Program-made: the position numbers and the translations under genes
NCBI RefSeq assembly: GCF_024349785.1
Contig: NZ_AP018817.1
Span: 2,139,501-2,203,500, forward strand
Reading direction: 5' to 3'
Length of the DNA: 64,000 nt
DNA from: Sphingomonas bisphenolicum
GTDB lineage: Bacteria > Pseudomonadota > Alphaproteobacteria > Sphingomonadales > Sphingomonadaceae
Shown here: in pieces, positions 36,666-45,228 of the stretch
Position numbering within the stretch: position 1 is the first letter of the stretch
How the letters are laid out: every line of letters begins with the position of its first letter
The notes under the pieces: model-generated
Told to the model about the DNA's origin: nothing
Databases searched by the model: none
What the model saw: the letters and a program-made list of their open reading frames with translations, nothing else

Positions 36666-37001
36666 CGTCAGCCGCGGGGGCGGTTTTGCCCCTCGACGGA
36701 TTGCGTATCGTTAATCGTTAGTTCCCCGGCGATGGCTTGGTCGTTGATGGGCAGGTTGCTTGTCGCCGTCCATTTTCAGGCCCTTCGGCTCATTCAATCT
36801 GTGGACGAGCATTCAGTTTTTGGGACATGGCGATGCCATTCTCAGTGGTAAAATACTGTAATAAAATGGTTTTTATTTCAGGATTGCCAAATAGTCCGAA
36901 CGATTTTTGTGATTGACGACTCTCTCCATCCATAGTTACGTAAATGGCATACGCAATGCGCAGAGATCCTTTAGGGCGGCGTAGCAGGAGAGGGTAGTTC
37001 C
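36666..37001. other. AT-richer intergenic region before the P450 gene
   Basis: This 336-bp stretch contains no supported gene. Its centre (about 36830-36950) is clearly AT-richer than the rest of the window. A TTGACG at 36913 is followed by the palindrome TTACGTAA at 36936-36943, and GCATACGCAATGC lies nearby, but no good -10 box is in register. The region probably holds the promoter of the P450 operon. AGGAGAGG at the end is the P450 ribosome site. Confidence 0.5.
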
Positions 37002-38303
37002 ATGGCGACTTCGCTGGATGCCGATGTGCGTCCGATCATTCCCGATGACATCGCCCGCGTCGTGATCGCACCGAAAAGCTATACGGACGACGCCACCATC
37101 TATGGTGCGTTCCGGTGGCTGCGGGAGCATATGCCGCTGGGGATCGCGCAGGTTCCGGGCTATGATCCGATCTGGGTCGTCACCAAACATGCCGACATCA
37201 AGGAAGTGGAGCGCAACGGCAAGCTGTTCCACAATGCCGATCACAACCCGATCCTGGTCGATCAGGCGTCCGACGCTTTTACGCGGGAGATCAATGGCGG
37301 GTCGCTGCGCATATTGTCGTCCCTCACCTATATGGACCCGCCCGAACATGCGTCTTACCGCACGCTGACTTCCAACTGGTTCCTGCCGGGCAAGATCAGC
37401 AAGCTGGAGGAACAGATCCGCGTGCTGGCGCGCCAGTCGGTCGACAATCTGCTGAGCTTCGACGGAGAATGCGATTTCGTCCGCGACTTCGCGCTCCATT
37501 ATCCGCTGCGCGTCATCATGACCCTGTTCGGCGTGCCGCCAGAGGACGAGCCGCGGATGCTCAAGCTGACGCAGGAATTTTTCGGCGTGCATGATCCCGA
37601 GGAACAGCGGCCCGAAATGGCGGCCGATCCGGTGGTGGCGGCGAAGCAATGGGCGGCCTCGATCGAAGATTTCTACGTCTATTTCGACAAGCTGAGCGCG
37701 GCGCGGCGCGAGCAGCCCACCGACGACCTGCTGTCGCTGATCGCCAACTCGCGGATCAACGGCGCGCCGATCCCGCGCGACGAGGCGAACGGCTATTATG
37801 TCGCGATCGCCACCGCCGGGCATGACACGACATCGTCGTCCACCGCAGGCGGGCTGCACGGGATGATGGTCTATCCGGAGAATTGGGCGAAGGTGAAGGC
37901 GGACCCGTCGCTGATCCCCGGCCTGGTGGACGAGGCGATCCGCTGGACCAGCCCGGTCAAGCATTTCATGCGCAACGCCACCGCCGATACGCAGGTGCGC
38001 GGCATGGACATCCGCGCGATGGACCGGCTGATGATCTGCTACCCATCGGGCAATCGCGACGAGGCGGTGTTCGCCGATGCCGACCGGTTCGACATCACGC
38101 GTTCGCCCAATCCGCACATCGCCTTCGGTTTCGGCCCGCATATGTGCCTGGGCCAGCATCTCGCCAAGCTGGAGATGCGCATATTGTTCGAGGAATTGTT
38201 GCCGCATCTGGAATCGGTCGAACTGGCGGGCGATCCGCGGCTGGTCGAGACCAATTTCGTCGGCGGCTACAAGGCGCTGCCGATCCGCTTCAAGAAAAGC
38301 TGA
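37002..38303 (+). CDS. Cytochrome P450
   Basis: The 433-aa soluble bacterial P450 has the I-helix motif AGHDTTSS, ExxR in DEAIRW, and the heme-binding loop FGFGPHMCLGQ with Cys382 as axial ligand. The start (IVAPKSY-like VVIAPKSYTDD, WVVTKHADIKEVE) and the C-terminal NFVGGYKALPIRF resemble CYP108/CYP124/CYP125-type enzymes that hydroxylate terpenoid, branched or steroid side chains. AGGAGAGG lies upstream. No ferredoxin or ferredoxin reductase is in the window. It leads the + strand block and probably makes the first hydroxylation of the pathway. The CYP subfamily and substrate are inferred. Confidence 0.93.
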   Translation: MATSLDADVRPIIPDDIARVVIAPKSYTDDATIYGAFRWLREHMPLGIAQVPGYDPIWVVTKHADIKEVERNGKLFHNADHNPILVDQASDAFTREINGGSLRILSSLTYMDPPEHASYRTLTSNWFLPGKISKLEEQIRVLARQSVDNLLSFDGECDFVRDFALHYPLRVIMTLFGVPPEDEPRMLKLTQEFFGVHDPEEQRPEMAADPVVAAKQWAASIEDFYVYFDKLSAARREQPTDDLLSLIANSRINGAPIPRDEANGYYVAIATAGHDTTSSSTAGGLHGMMVYPENWAKVKADPSLIPGLVDEAIRWTSPVKHFMRNATADTQVRGMDIRAMDRLMICYPSGNRDEAVFADADRFDITRSPNPHIAFGFGPHMCLGQHLAKLEMRILFEELLPHLESVELAGDPRLVETNFVGGYKALPIRFKKS

Positions 38304-38318
38304 ACCCTCTCCCCCTGG

Positions 38319-38344
38319 GCCGCGCCCTGCAAGGCGGGCGCGGC
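38319..38344 (+). terminator. Hairpin between the P450 and aldehyde dehydrogenase genes
   Basis: GCCGCGCCC (38319-38327) pairs perfectly with GGGCGCGGC (38336-38344) across an 8-base loop. TCCTTCTT follows rather than a pure T-run. It may be a partial terminator or a stability hairpin that sets the ratio of the two proteins. Confidence 0.45.
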
Positions 38345-38372
38345 TCCTTCTTATCAACTGGAGACATGGCCC

Positions 38373-39881
38373 ATGAATGCACCCTCAACGATCGCCGCCG
38401 GACTGCACGGCGAAAAGGGGCATGAAGTCCGCCTGCCGCAGCAGAAGATGCTGATCGGCGGGTCGTGGGACGCGGCCGGGGACGGTCGCACCATCGACGT
38501 GGAAGACCCGGCGACGGGACAGGTGTTCGCCAGCGTTCCGGCGGGTAGCGCCGTGGATGTGGACCGGGCCGTGACAAAGGCGCGCGCCGCGTTCGAGTCT
38601 GCCGTCTGGGCGCGGATGCGGCCGCTCGATCGCGGCAAGATCATCGAGGCGATCGCCCGCAAGATCGAGGATCATGCGCAGGAACTGGCGCTGCTCGAAA
38701 GCTATGACAACGGCAAGGCGGTGCATCATGCGCTGGCCGTGGACGTGCCGGCCGCCGTCGACATCTTCCGCTACATGGCGGGCTGGGCGTCGAAAATCTA
38801 TGGGCAGGTGAACCCGATTTCGGGCGATGGCCGCCAATATCACAGCTATTCCGTGCGCGAACCGATCGGCGTCGTCGGCCAGATCGTGCCGTGGAATTAT
38901 CCGCTGGCGATGGCGGCGTGGAAGATCGCGTCGGCGCTGGCGGCGGGTTGCACCATCGTGCTGAAACCCTCCGAAGTGACGCCGCTGACTGCGCTGCGCC
39001 TGGCCGAACTGGCGCTGGAGGCCGGGCTGCCCGAAGGCGTGCTCAACATCGTCACCGGCTATGGCCATGAGGCGGGGCAGGCGCTGGTCGAGCATCCCGG
39101 CATCGACAAGATCGCCTTCACCGGATCGACCCGCGTGGGCAAGCAGATCGTCCAGACGGCGGCGAAGGATCTGAAGCGCGTCACGCTGGAACTGGGCGGC
39201 AAGTCGCCCTCGCTGATCTTCGCCGATGCGGATATCGAGAAGGCCAGCATCGGCGCTGCGCTCGCCATCTTCTTCAATTCTGGGCAGGTGTGCCTCGCGG
39301 CCTCGCGCCTCTATGTCGAGCGATCGGTGTTCGACAAGGTGGTGGATGGCGTTGCGCAGGTCGCCAAGAGCTTCAAGCTGGGCCATGGCCGCGATCCCGA
39401 CACAATGCTGGGGCCGCTGGTGTCGAAGGTGCAGCAGGGCCGGGTACTGGACTATATCGCGCAGGGCAAGGCGAGTGGCGCGGACCTCGTCACCGGCGGC
39501 GGGACGGGCGATCGGGACGGCTATTTCGTCGAGCCGACGATCTTCGCCAATCCCGACGCTGACGCCAGCATCGTGCGGGAGGAGATTTTCGGCCCGGTGC
39601 TGGTGGCGACCCCGTTTGACGATGTGGACGATGTCGTCCGCCAAGCCAATGACACCCGCTATGGCCTGGCCGCCAATATCTGGACCCGCGATCTGTCGCG
39701 CGCCCACCTGACCGCGCGCAAGCTGCAGGCCGGGACGGTGTGGATCAACACCCATGGCATGAATGATCCGTCCGCGCCCTTTGGCGGCGTCAAGGAATCC
39801 GGCTGGGGTCGCGAGGTCGGTGAGGAGGGCGTGCTTCATTATACCGAAACCAAGACGGTGACGGCGCTGCTGGACGATTGA
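38373..39881 (+). CDS. Aldehyde dehydrogenase, NAD-dependent
   Basis: The 502-aa enzyme shows PWNYPLAMAAWK, FTGSTRVGKQI, LELGGKSPS with the catalytic Glu, NSGQVCLAASRLYV with the catalytic Cys, and EEIFGPVLVATPF. It is closer to betaine/phenylacetaldehyde-type dehydrogenases than to the one at 24.3 kb. The gene follows the P450 gene by 69 bp with GGAGAC upstream. Oxidation of an aldehyde formed from the P450 product (for example via the zinc alcohol dehydrogenase at 46.7 kb) is the likely role. Confidence 0.93.
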   Translation: MNAPSTIAAGLHGEKGHEVRLPQQKMLIGGSWDAAGDGRTIDVEDPATGQVFASVPAGSAVDVDRAVTKARAAFESAVWARMRPLDRGKIIEAIARKIEDHAQELALLESYDNGKAVHHALAVDVPAAVDIFRYMAGWASKIYGQVNPISGDGRQYHSYSVREPIGVVGQIVPWNYPLAMAAWKIASALAAGCTIVLKPSEVTPLTALRLAELALEAGLPEGVLNIVTGYGHEAGQALVEHPGIDKIAFTGSTRVGKQIVQTAAKDLKRVTLELGGKSPSLIFADADIEKASIGAALAIFFNSGQVCLAASRLYVERSVFDKVVDGVAQVAKSFKLGHGRDPDTMLGPLVSKVQQGRVLDYIAQGKASGADLVTGGGTGDRDGYFVEPTIFANPDADASIVREEIFGPVLVATPFDDVDDVVRQANDTRYGLAANIWTRDLSRAHLTARKLQAGTVWINTHGMNDPSAPFGGVKESGWGREVGEEGVLHYTETKTVTALLDD

Positions 39882-39918
39882 GGCCAATCAAAACAAAAAT
39901 CGCGGCGGGAGGATGGCA

Positions 39919-40860
39919 ATGGAAAGGATGAGCATGACGGCACTCACCAACGTTTACATGACCGAAAATTGTGAGCGTCATATTCCCAATCCGGCCATCT
40001 GCAAATGGAACCAGAGCTACTATTTTAACTTCTACGACCGGCAGGCGAAACTGGGTGGCTTCATCCGCTTCGGGTTCATGGAGAATATGGGCGAAACCAA
40101 TGGCTTCGCAATTTTCTTCATGGACGGAAAGCCGCTGTTCACCCGCATCAACATGAATCTTCCCTACACCAGGGACCGTCCAGATGGTGGGGTGACCGTG
40201 GCGGGCGTGCGCCTTGAGGCGATAAAGCCGTTGCAAACCTGCCGGATCACGATCGACACCGAGGATTTCGGCGTCGACCTGAGCTGGGATCAGCGCTTCC
40301 CGATGGGCGACAGTATCGTTCCGGGGAACGAGGACGATGCGATCGCACGCGAACTGGCCTATATCCATCTGGAAGGCGTGTGCGACGTCACGGGCACGGT
40401 GCGCCTGCGCACCGGGCAGACCATCACGATCAAGGATGCGGGCTTTCGCGACGTCAGCTGCGGCCCGCGCAATTGGGCGGGAGTGCAGCATTACCGGCTG
40501 GCATGGCCGATCTTCGACAATGGCATGTCCTGCGTTGCGGTCCACGCCATCACCGAGCAGGGCGAGGGCTATCAGAAGATTCTGCACGACGGGCAGCGCT
40601 GGCATCATATCGGCCGGGTCGAGGAAGTGATCGAATACGAGCCCGACGAGATGGGCTTCAAACATGTCCACTGGAAGGTGTGGGACGAGGATGAACGGCT
40701 GTGGGAGTTCACCGCCAAGCCGTTGTTCCGCTGGCAATTTCCCTTCGACAGTTTCGTGATGGTCGAACAGATGATGGAATATCGGCTAAGCGACGGGACG
40801 GTTGGCTACGGCATGGGCGAAGGCGGCTTCCGCTTTCCCTGGGAAGGCAATGGCAATTGA
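39919..40860 (+). CDS. CrtC/AttH-like (DUF7064/DUF7065-type) protein, cassette copy A
   Basis: This 313-aa protein is beta-rich and soluble, with no signal peptide and no known catalytic motif. It shows the pattern of hydroxyneurosporene synthase/AttH-like two-lobed lipocalin-fold proteins, with the conserved central FRDVSCGPRNWAG followed by YRLAWPIFDNG. Its paralogue at 42.6 kb has RDHSWGPRVWG at the same place. ATG 39919 is six bases after GGGAGG. ATG 39913 abuts that ribosome site and ATG 39934 is a further option. It forms the first gene of a three-gene cassette with the kinase and small helical protein. Hydration or isomerisation of a hydrophobic substrate is a guess from the fold family only. 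Confidence 0.72.
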   Translation: MERMSMTALTNVYMTENCERHIPNPAICKWNQSYYFNFYDRQAKLGGFIRFGFMENMGETNGFAIFFMDGKPLFTRINMNLPYTRDRPDGGVTVAGVRLEAIKPLQTCRITIDTEDFGVDLSWDQRFPMGDSIVPGNEDDAIARELAYIHLEGVCDVTGTVRLRTGQTITIKDAGFRDVSCGPRNWAGVQHYRLAWPIFDNGMSCVAVHAITEQGEGYQKILHDGQRWHHIGRVEEVIEYEPDEMGFKHVHWKVWDEDERLWEFTAKPLFRWQFPFDSFVMVEQMMEYRLSDGTVGYGMGEGGFRFPWEGNGN

Positions 40861-40861
40861 C

Positions 40862-42043
40862 ATGAGCGAGATCATCGACGCGCCGTCGATCGACAGGATC
40901 GATATCTGGAACCGCGACGACATGGAGCCGCGCATCCGGGAGATACTCGACAGGACCGTGCGGGACCGGGCGAAAGGCCCCTATGCAGCGAAGACCGATA
41001 GCGAGGTCATCGCCATGCTGGAGGATTATTTCGCCAGGACCGAAGGGCTGGAAGCCATCGGCATTTCCGATGTATCGCGCATGGCGGGCGGCGCTTCGAA
41101 GGAGCAGTTCGCCTTCACCTTGCGGCACAGGGAGGACGCGGCGGGGGAGCGGCTGGTGCTGCGCATGGACCCGCTGGAGGCGATTTCGCAGACCTGTCGC
41201 GGGCGCGAGGCGCAGGTGCATGTCGCCTTTGCCGACATATTGCCGGTCGCATCGGTCCGCAGCATCGATGCGGACGGCGAAATAATGGGCCAGCCGGCGA
41301 TCATCCTGGGCTTCGTCAACGGCGTGACCGAGCCGAGCGAAGGCACGGGACATGGCGTGTCGGGCATTGGCACGCGCTATGACGATTGGGCGGACAAACT
41401 GGCCCCCCAATTTATCGACGCGCTGGCGCAGGTGCATCGGTTCGACTGGCGTTCCGCCGACTTGTCCTATTATGCGGCGCCCGAAGCGGGGACGCGACAG
41501 GCCGCGATCTGGCAGGTCAACTGGTGGTCGCAGGTCTGGTGGGACGGCGTCGTCCAGCCGGTCGCGATGGTGACTTATGCCGAACGCTGGCTGCGCGAAC
41601 ATGCACCGGTCTGCGACGCGCCCGTCATGTGCCACAGCGATCTGCGGCTGGGCAATTTCATGTTCGAGGAACCAAGCGGCAAGTTCACCGCCGTACTGGA
41701 CTGGGAACTGGCGCATATCGGGGATTTCCACGAGGATATCGCCTGGGCCATCCAGCGCCTTTTTGGCACCTGGACGGACGACGGCACCTTCCTGGTGTGC
41801 GGGCTGATCGCGCGGGACGAGTTCCTGCGCGCCTATGAAGCCGCGTCCGGCAACCGCATCGATCCGGTGAAACTGCGCTATTATGAGGTGCTCAACGCCT
41901 ATAAATGCGCGGTGATCGACCTGGGCCAGGCGATGCGCGCCGCGACGCAGAGCAATAATCACCAGGATATCATCCTCACCTGGCTTGGCTCAGCCGGCGC
42001 CGTGTTCCTGGAACAACTCGTCATGCTCATTCGGGAGGCCTGA
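40862..42043 (+). CDS. APH-fold phosphotransferase (ACAD10/11- and LvaA-like kinase), copy A
   Basis: The 393-aa kinase of the aminoglycoside phosphotransferase fold has the catalytic loop CHSDLRLGN (His258, Asp260, Asn265) and the metal-binding Asp280 in VLDWELAHIGD. The N-lobe has GGASKEQFAF and LVLRMDP. The VLR form is typical of the kinases fused to acyl-CoA dehydrogenases ACAD10/11 and of LvaA, which phosphorylate 4-hydroxyacyl-CoA. ATG 40862 follows the previous stop by one base, and ATG 40850 is possible. The small protein follows after 3 bp. Phosphorylation of a hydroxylated acyl-CoA is the inference. No acyl-CoA dehydrogenase domain is fused. Confidence 0.85.
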   Translation: MSEIIDAPSIDRIDIWNRDDMEPRIREILDRTVRDRAKGPYAAKTDSEVIAMLEDYFARTEGLEAIGISDVSRMAGGASKEQFAFTLRHREDAAGERLVLRMDPLEAISQTCRGREAQVHVAFADILPVASVRSIDADGEIMGQPAIILGFVNGVTEPSEGTGHGVSGIGTRYDDWADKLAPQFIDALAQVHRFDWRSADLSYYAAPEAGTRQAAIWQVNWWSQVWWDGVVQPVAMVTYAERWLREHAPVCDAPVMCHSDLRLGNFMFEEPSGKFTAVLDWELAHIGDFHEDIAWAIQRLFGTWTDDGTFLVCGLIARDEFLRAYEAASGNRIDPVKLRYYEVLNAYKCAVIDLGQAMRAATQSNNHQDIILTWLGSAGAVFLEQLVMLIREA

Positions 42044-42046
42044 CCC

Positions 42047-42559
42047 ATGCTGCCCAATATCGACCTGCGCATCGCGAATATGATCAAGGCGCTGGAGCAG
42101 GTGGTCCTGCCCGCGCTGCCGCGCGACCAGCGCCTGGCCCGCGATCAGGCCATGCTGGTGGCCGGCCATTTGCGCATGATGGGCGAACAGTGGAAGTCTG
42201 CGCTTCGTTACGAGCAGGTGGCGCTCGACGATTTACAGGGACTGGCCCGGCATTTGCTGCCCGATGCGCCGGCATTGCTGGCGGACGATCTGAAAGCCGC
42301 GCTGTCCATGGCGCAGGCGTGCGATCGCGTCAGCGTGACCGCGATCGAGCGGGCCAATATCGACCTTGGCCACGCCGTCGATGCGGTCATCCTTGGCGGA
42401 AAGGATCATGCGCCGCTGCCGCCGGAATCGATCGACGCGCTGCTTAACTATGCGCTGCGTCATGCCCGGCGGGAGCGAAGCTGGTTCAAGGCCAATCGGC
42501 TCGATCCCGACCAGCATGACCTGCCTGACCTGGAGACGATGCTGGCTGAAGCCGACTGA
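42047..42559 (+). CDS. Small helical partner of the APH-fold kinase (LvaB/DUF6285-like), copy A
   Basis: This 170-aa, probably all-helical protein starts MLPNIDLRIANMIKALEQVV followed by LPAL. The pattern of an N-terminal helix ending in VLPAL resembles the LvaB-type/DUF6285 proteins encoded beside LvaA-like kinases, which are needed for activity of LvaA. It lies 3 bp after its kinase, and the same junction (TGACCC then ATG) occurs in copy B. Its likely role is as a kinase subunit. LvaB itself is shorter (about 110 aa), so the C-terminal 60 residues are extra. Confidence 0.68.
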   Translation: MLPNIDLRIANMIKALEQVVLPALPRDQRLARDQAMLVAGHLRMMGEQWKSALRYEQVALDDLQGLARHLLPDAPALLADDLKAALSMAQACDRVSVTAIERANIDLGHAVDAVILGGKDHAPLPPESIDALLNYALRHARRERSWFKANRLDPDQHDLPDLETMLAEAD

Positions 42560-42601
42560 CGACCCCAGCCGAAGAACAGAAAATAGAAGGAGACGTCGAA
42601 G

Positions 42602-43531
42602 ATGCCTGAGACCGCCGAGCCGTTCGCCGACTATCCCGTGCAAAATGCCTATCGCCACAAACTGGCGGAAGACGGCCGGGAATCGGCGACCCATCAGTTC
42701 GTCCTGCCGCAATATGGCATTGCCGGCTTCTATTATCCTACCGTGCGCGCCAACGGCCATGCCAAGGGACGCCTCCACCTCTTCGGACCCGGCCTGAGTG
42801 CGCCGATCGAAGAGGAGGTCGAGCAGATGGTGTCGGAGGACATGGACTTTGACGACTGGCGCTTCGGCCCCCTGTTGATGGCCGTGCGCGAGCCGTTCAA
42901 GACGATCGATCTGGGCTGGGTCGGCGATCGCATCCAGTTCGAAGGACAATGGAGCGCGATCCATCCGCCCTATGCCTTCAGTATGCATCCCAAGGGCAAT
43001 CCGCCCTATTATGGCGACGATCGCACCGAACAGCATGGCAGGATCAAGGGCAATCTGCGTATCGACGGCAAGGATTTCGCGCTCAACGACTTCATGATCC
43101 GCGATCATAGCTGGGGGCCACGCGTCTGGGGCCTCAACCAGCATTATAAATGGTTCCACGCGACCACCCCGAGCGTGTCGGTGCATTTCTTCGAGATGAT
43201 GTCGTTCGGCAAGGTCGAAACGCGCGGCTATCTCTTCAAGGACGGCGTCATGCAGCATGTCCAGAGCATCGACTATGACATCGATTATGACGAAGACATG
43301 ATGCAGGAGCGCTTCCGCGTCACTGTCACTGACAGCGACGGGCGGTCGGTCTTCGTCGATTGCCAGGCTTTCGCGACATATCAGCTCGACCTGGACCCGA
43401 TCGTCCTGCTGAACGAAGCCGTGGTGACGGCCACGATCGACGGCGAACAGGGCACCGGCTGGTGCGAATTCTGCTGGAATCGCGACTATCTCAAATTCGC
43501 CAAGCCCTATGTCCGGCGCTTCGCCTGGTGA
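42602..43531 (+). CDS. CrtC/AttH-like (DUF7064/DUF7065-type) protein, cassette copy B
   Basis: The 309-aa paralogue of the 39.9-kb gene product has the diagnostic RDHSWGPRVWGLNQHYKW in the centre and YGDDRTEQHGRIKG before it. It has no signal peptide. Copy B keeps the His/Trp form of the motif (DHSWGPR) while copy A has DVSCGPR, so the two may have diverged in activity. AGGAGA precedes the ATG. Its stop overlaps an ATG at 43531, close to the next kinase start. Function is unknown. See copy A for fold reasoning. Confidence 0.75.
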   Translation: MPETAEPFADYPVQNAYRHKLAEDGRESATHQFVLPQYGIAGFYYPTVRANGHAKGRLHLFGPGLSAPIEEEVEQMVSEDMDFDDWRFGPLLMAVREPFKTIDLGWVGDRIQFEGQWSAIHPPYAFSMHPKGNPPYYGDDRTEQHGRIKGNLRIDGKDFALNDFMIRDHSWGPRVWGLNQHYKWFHATTPSVSVHFFEMMSFGKVETRGYLFKDGVMQHVQSIDYDIDYDEDMMQERFRVTVTDSDGRSVFVDCQAFATYQLDLDPIVLLNEAVVTATIDGEQGTGWCEFCWNRDYLKFAKPYVRRFAW

Positions 43532-43545
43532 TGGAGGATATCGCC

Positions 43546-44718
43546 ATGCAGGTGACGCCTGCCCGCAGCGGGGACGTGGACGTCTGGGACCGGTCCGAGA
43601 TGGAGCCGCGCATCCGCCATATTCTGGAACGGACGGTCCGCTTGCGCGATACCGGTCCCTACCGGCCAAAGTCCGACGCCGAGGTGACGGCGATGCTCAC
43701 CGGCTTCTTCGCGGCGAAGGGCCTGGAGGGGATTGCGATCACCGACGTCGAGCGCATGTCGGGCGGCGCATCGAAGGAACAGTTCGCCTTCACGCTAACC
43801 CATCGCGAAACCCCGCAGGGCGAACGGCTGGTGCTGCGGATGGACCCGCTGGAGGCGATCGCCCAGACCTGTCGCGGCCGGGAAGGGGAAATCCAGTCGA
43901 TCATGGGAAACCACATGCCGGTCGCGCCGGTGCGGTGGTTCGATGCCGATGGCGACCTGCTGGGACAGCCTGCGGTCATCCTGGGTTTCGTGCGCGGCGT
44001 GACGCAGCCGAGCGAGGGCGGGAGTGGCGGCGTTTCCGGTATGGGGGGACGGCTGGGCAGCCTGATCGACCGGCTGGCGCCGCAATATATCGACGCGCTT
44101 GCCACCACCCATCGCTTCGACTGGTCGCGCGCGCATCTGCGCTTTTTCGATGCGCCACGCGCCGACAGCAATCAGGCGGCGATCTGGCAGGTCAACTGGT
44201 GGTCGCAGGTCTGGTGGGATTGCCTGGTGGAGCCGGTGCCGGTCGTGGCCCTTGCGGAGCGATGGCTGCGCGAGAACGCCCCGCTGTGCGACCGGCCGAT
44301 GCTGGTGCATGGCGACCTGCGCATGGGCAATTTCATGTTCGAGGAACCGAGCGGGACGTTCACGGCCGTCCTCGACTGGGAACTCGCGCATATCGGCGAT
44401 TTCCACGAGGATATCGCCTGGACCATGCAGAAACTGTTCGGGGCCTGGGGCGACGATGGCGTTTTCCTGGTCAGCGGACTTTTGCCCCGCGACGACTTCA
44501 TTGCGCAATATCAGGCCGCTTCGGGGAATCGGATCGACCCGGTCAGGCTGCATTATTATGAAGTGCTGAACGCCTATAAATGCGCGGTCATGGACCTGGG
44601 GCAGGCCATGCGCGCCTCGATCGCCAGCAACAACCATCAGGAAGTCGTGTTGACCTGGCTGGGCTCTGCCGGGGCCGTCTTCCTGAGCCATATCGTCCAA
44701 CTGATCCGGAAGGGCTGA
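43546..44718 (+). CDS. APH-fold phosphotransferase (ACAD10/11- and LvaA-like kinase), copy B
   Basis: The 390-aa kinase is closely related to copy A over its whole length. The catalytic loop is VHGDLRMGN (His255, Asp257, Asn262), the metal Asp is Asp277 in VLDWELAHIGD, and the N-lobe has GGASKEQFAF and LVLRMDP. Both copies share IWQVNWWSQVWWD, which is unusual for APH kinases and may shape the substrate pocket. ATG 43546 is eight bases after GGAGG. ATG 43531 overlapping the previous stop is the alternative. Retention of all catalytic residues in both copies argues for two active enzymes with different acyl-CoA substrates. Confidence 0.86.
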   Translation: MQVTPARSGDVDVWDRSEMEPRIRHILERTVRLRDTGPYRPKSDAEVTAMLTGFFAAKGLEGIAITDVERMSGGASKEQFAFTLTHRETPQGERLVLRMDPLEAIAQTCRGREGEIQSIMGNHMPVAPVRWFDADGDLLGQPAVILGFVRGVTQPSEGGSGGVSGMGGRLGSLIDRLAPQYIDALATTHRFDWSRAHLRFFDAPRADSNQAAIWQVNWWSQVWWDCLVEPVPVVALAERWLRENAPLCDRPMLVHGDLRMGNFMFEEPSGTFTAVLDWELAHIGDFHEDIAWTMQKLFGAWGDDGVFLVSGLLPRDDFIAQYQAASGNRIDPVRLHYYEVLNAYKCAVMDLGQAMRASIASNNHQEVVLTWLGSAGAVFLSHIVQLIRKG

Positions 44719-44721
44719 CCC

Positions 44722-45228
44722 ATGCTGCCGAGTATCGATCTGCGCATCGCGAACATCATCAAGGCGCTGGAACAGGTGGTCCTGCCGGCGCTGACCGGGC
44801 GCGAGCGGCTCGCCAAGGACCAGGTCAATCTGTGCATCGGCCATTTGCAGATGATCGCGCATCAATGGCGATGGGCGGCGGCATTCGAGGCCGGTTCCTT
44901 TCAAGCCATGATCGCGTTGGCGGAGGAGATGGAGCCTTCGGTCGATAGCAGCTATGCCGAGGAACTGACGCAGGCGATCGCGTCGGCGAAGGCGGTGGAC
45001 GGGCAGGATCTGGCGGCCGTGGAACATGCCATCGTCGCGCTGGGCGGCCTGATCGACCGCATCATCCTGGGCGAGGATGGCAAGGTGGTGCTGGCGCCCG
45101 CCGTCTGGGAGGCGGTGCTGGGCTATGGCGAGAAGCAGGCGTTGCGCGAACGGACATGGTTCGCCGCCACCGGCCTCGACCCCGATCGACGGGAGCTGCC
45201 GAGCATCGCGGCGATGATGGCGGGATGA
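44722..45228 (+). CDS. Small helical partner of the APH-fold kinase (LvaB/DUF6285-like), copy B
   Basis: The 168-aa protein is a paralogue of the 42.0-kb gene product, with an almost identical start (MLPSIDLRIANIIKALEQVV then LPAL) and similar length. It begins 3 bp after the kinase stop and ends with a 4-bp overlap (ATGA) into the MmgE/PrpD gene, so the second cassette is translationally tied to that enzyme. It probably supports or targets its kinase. Confidence 0.68.
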   Translation: MLPSIDLRIANIIKALEQVVLPALTGRERLAKDQVNLCIGHLQMIAHQWRWAAAFEAGSFQAMIALAEEMEPSVDSSYAEELTQAIASAKAVDGQDLAAVEHAIVALGGLIDRIILGEDGKVVLAPAVWEAVLGYGEKQALRERTWFAATGLDPDRRELPSIAAMMAG

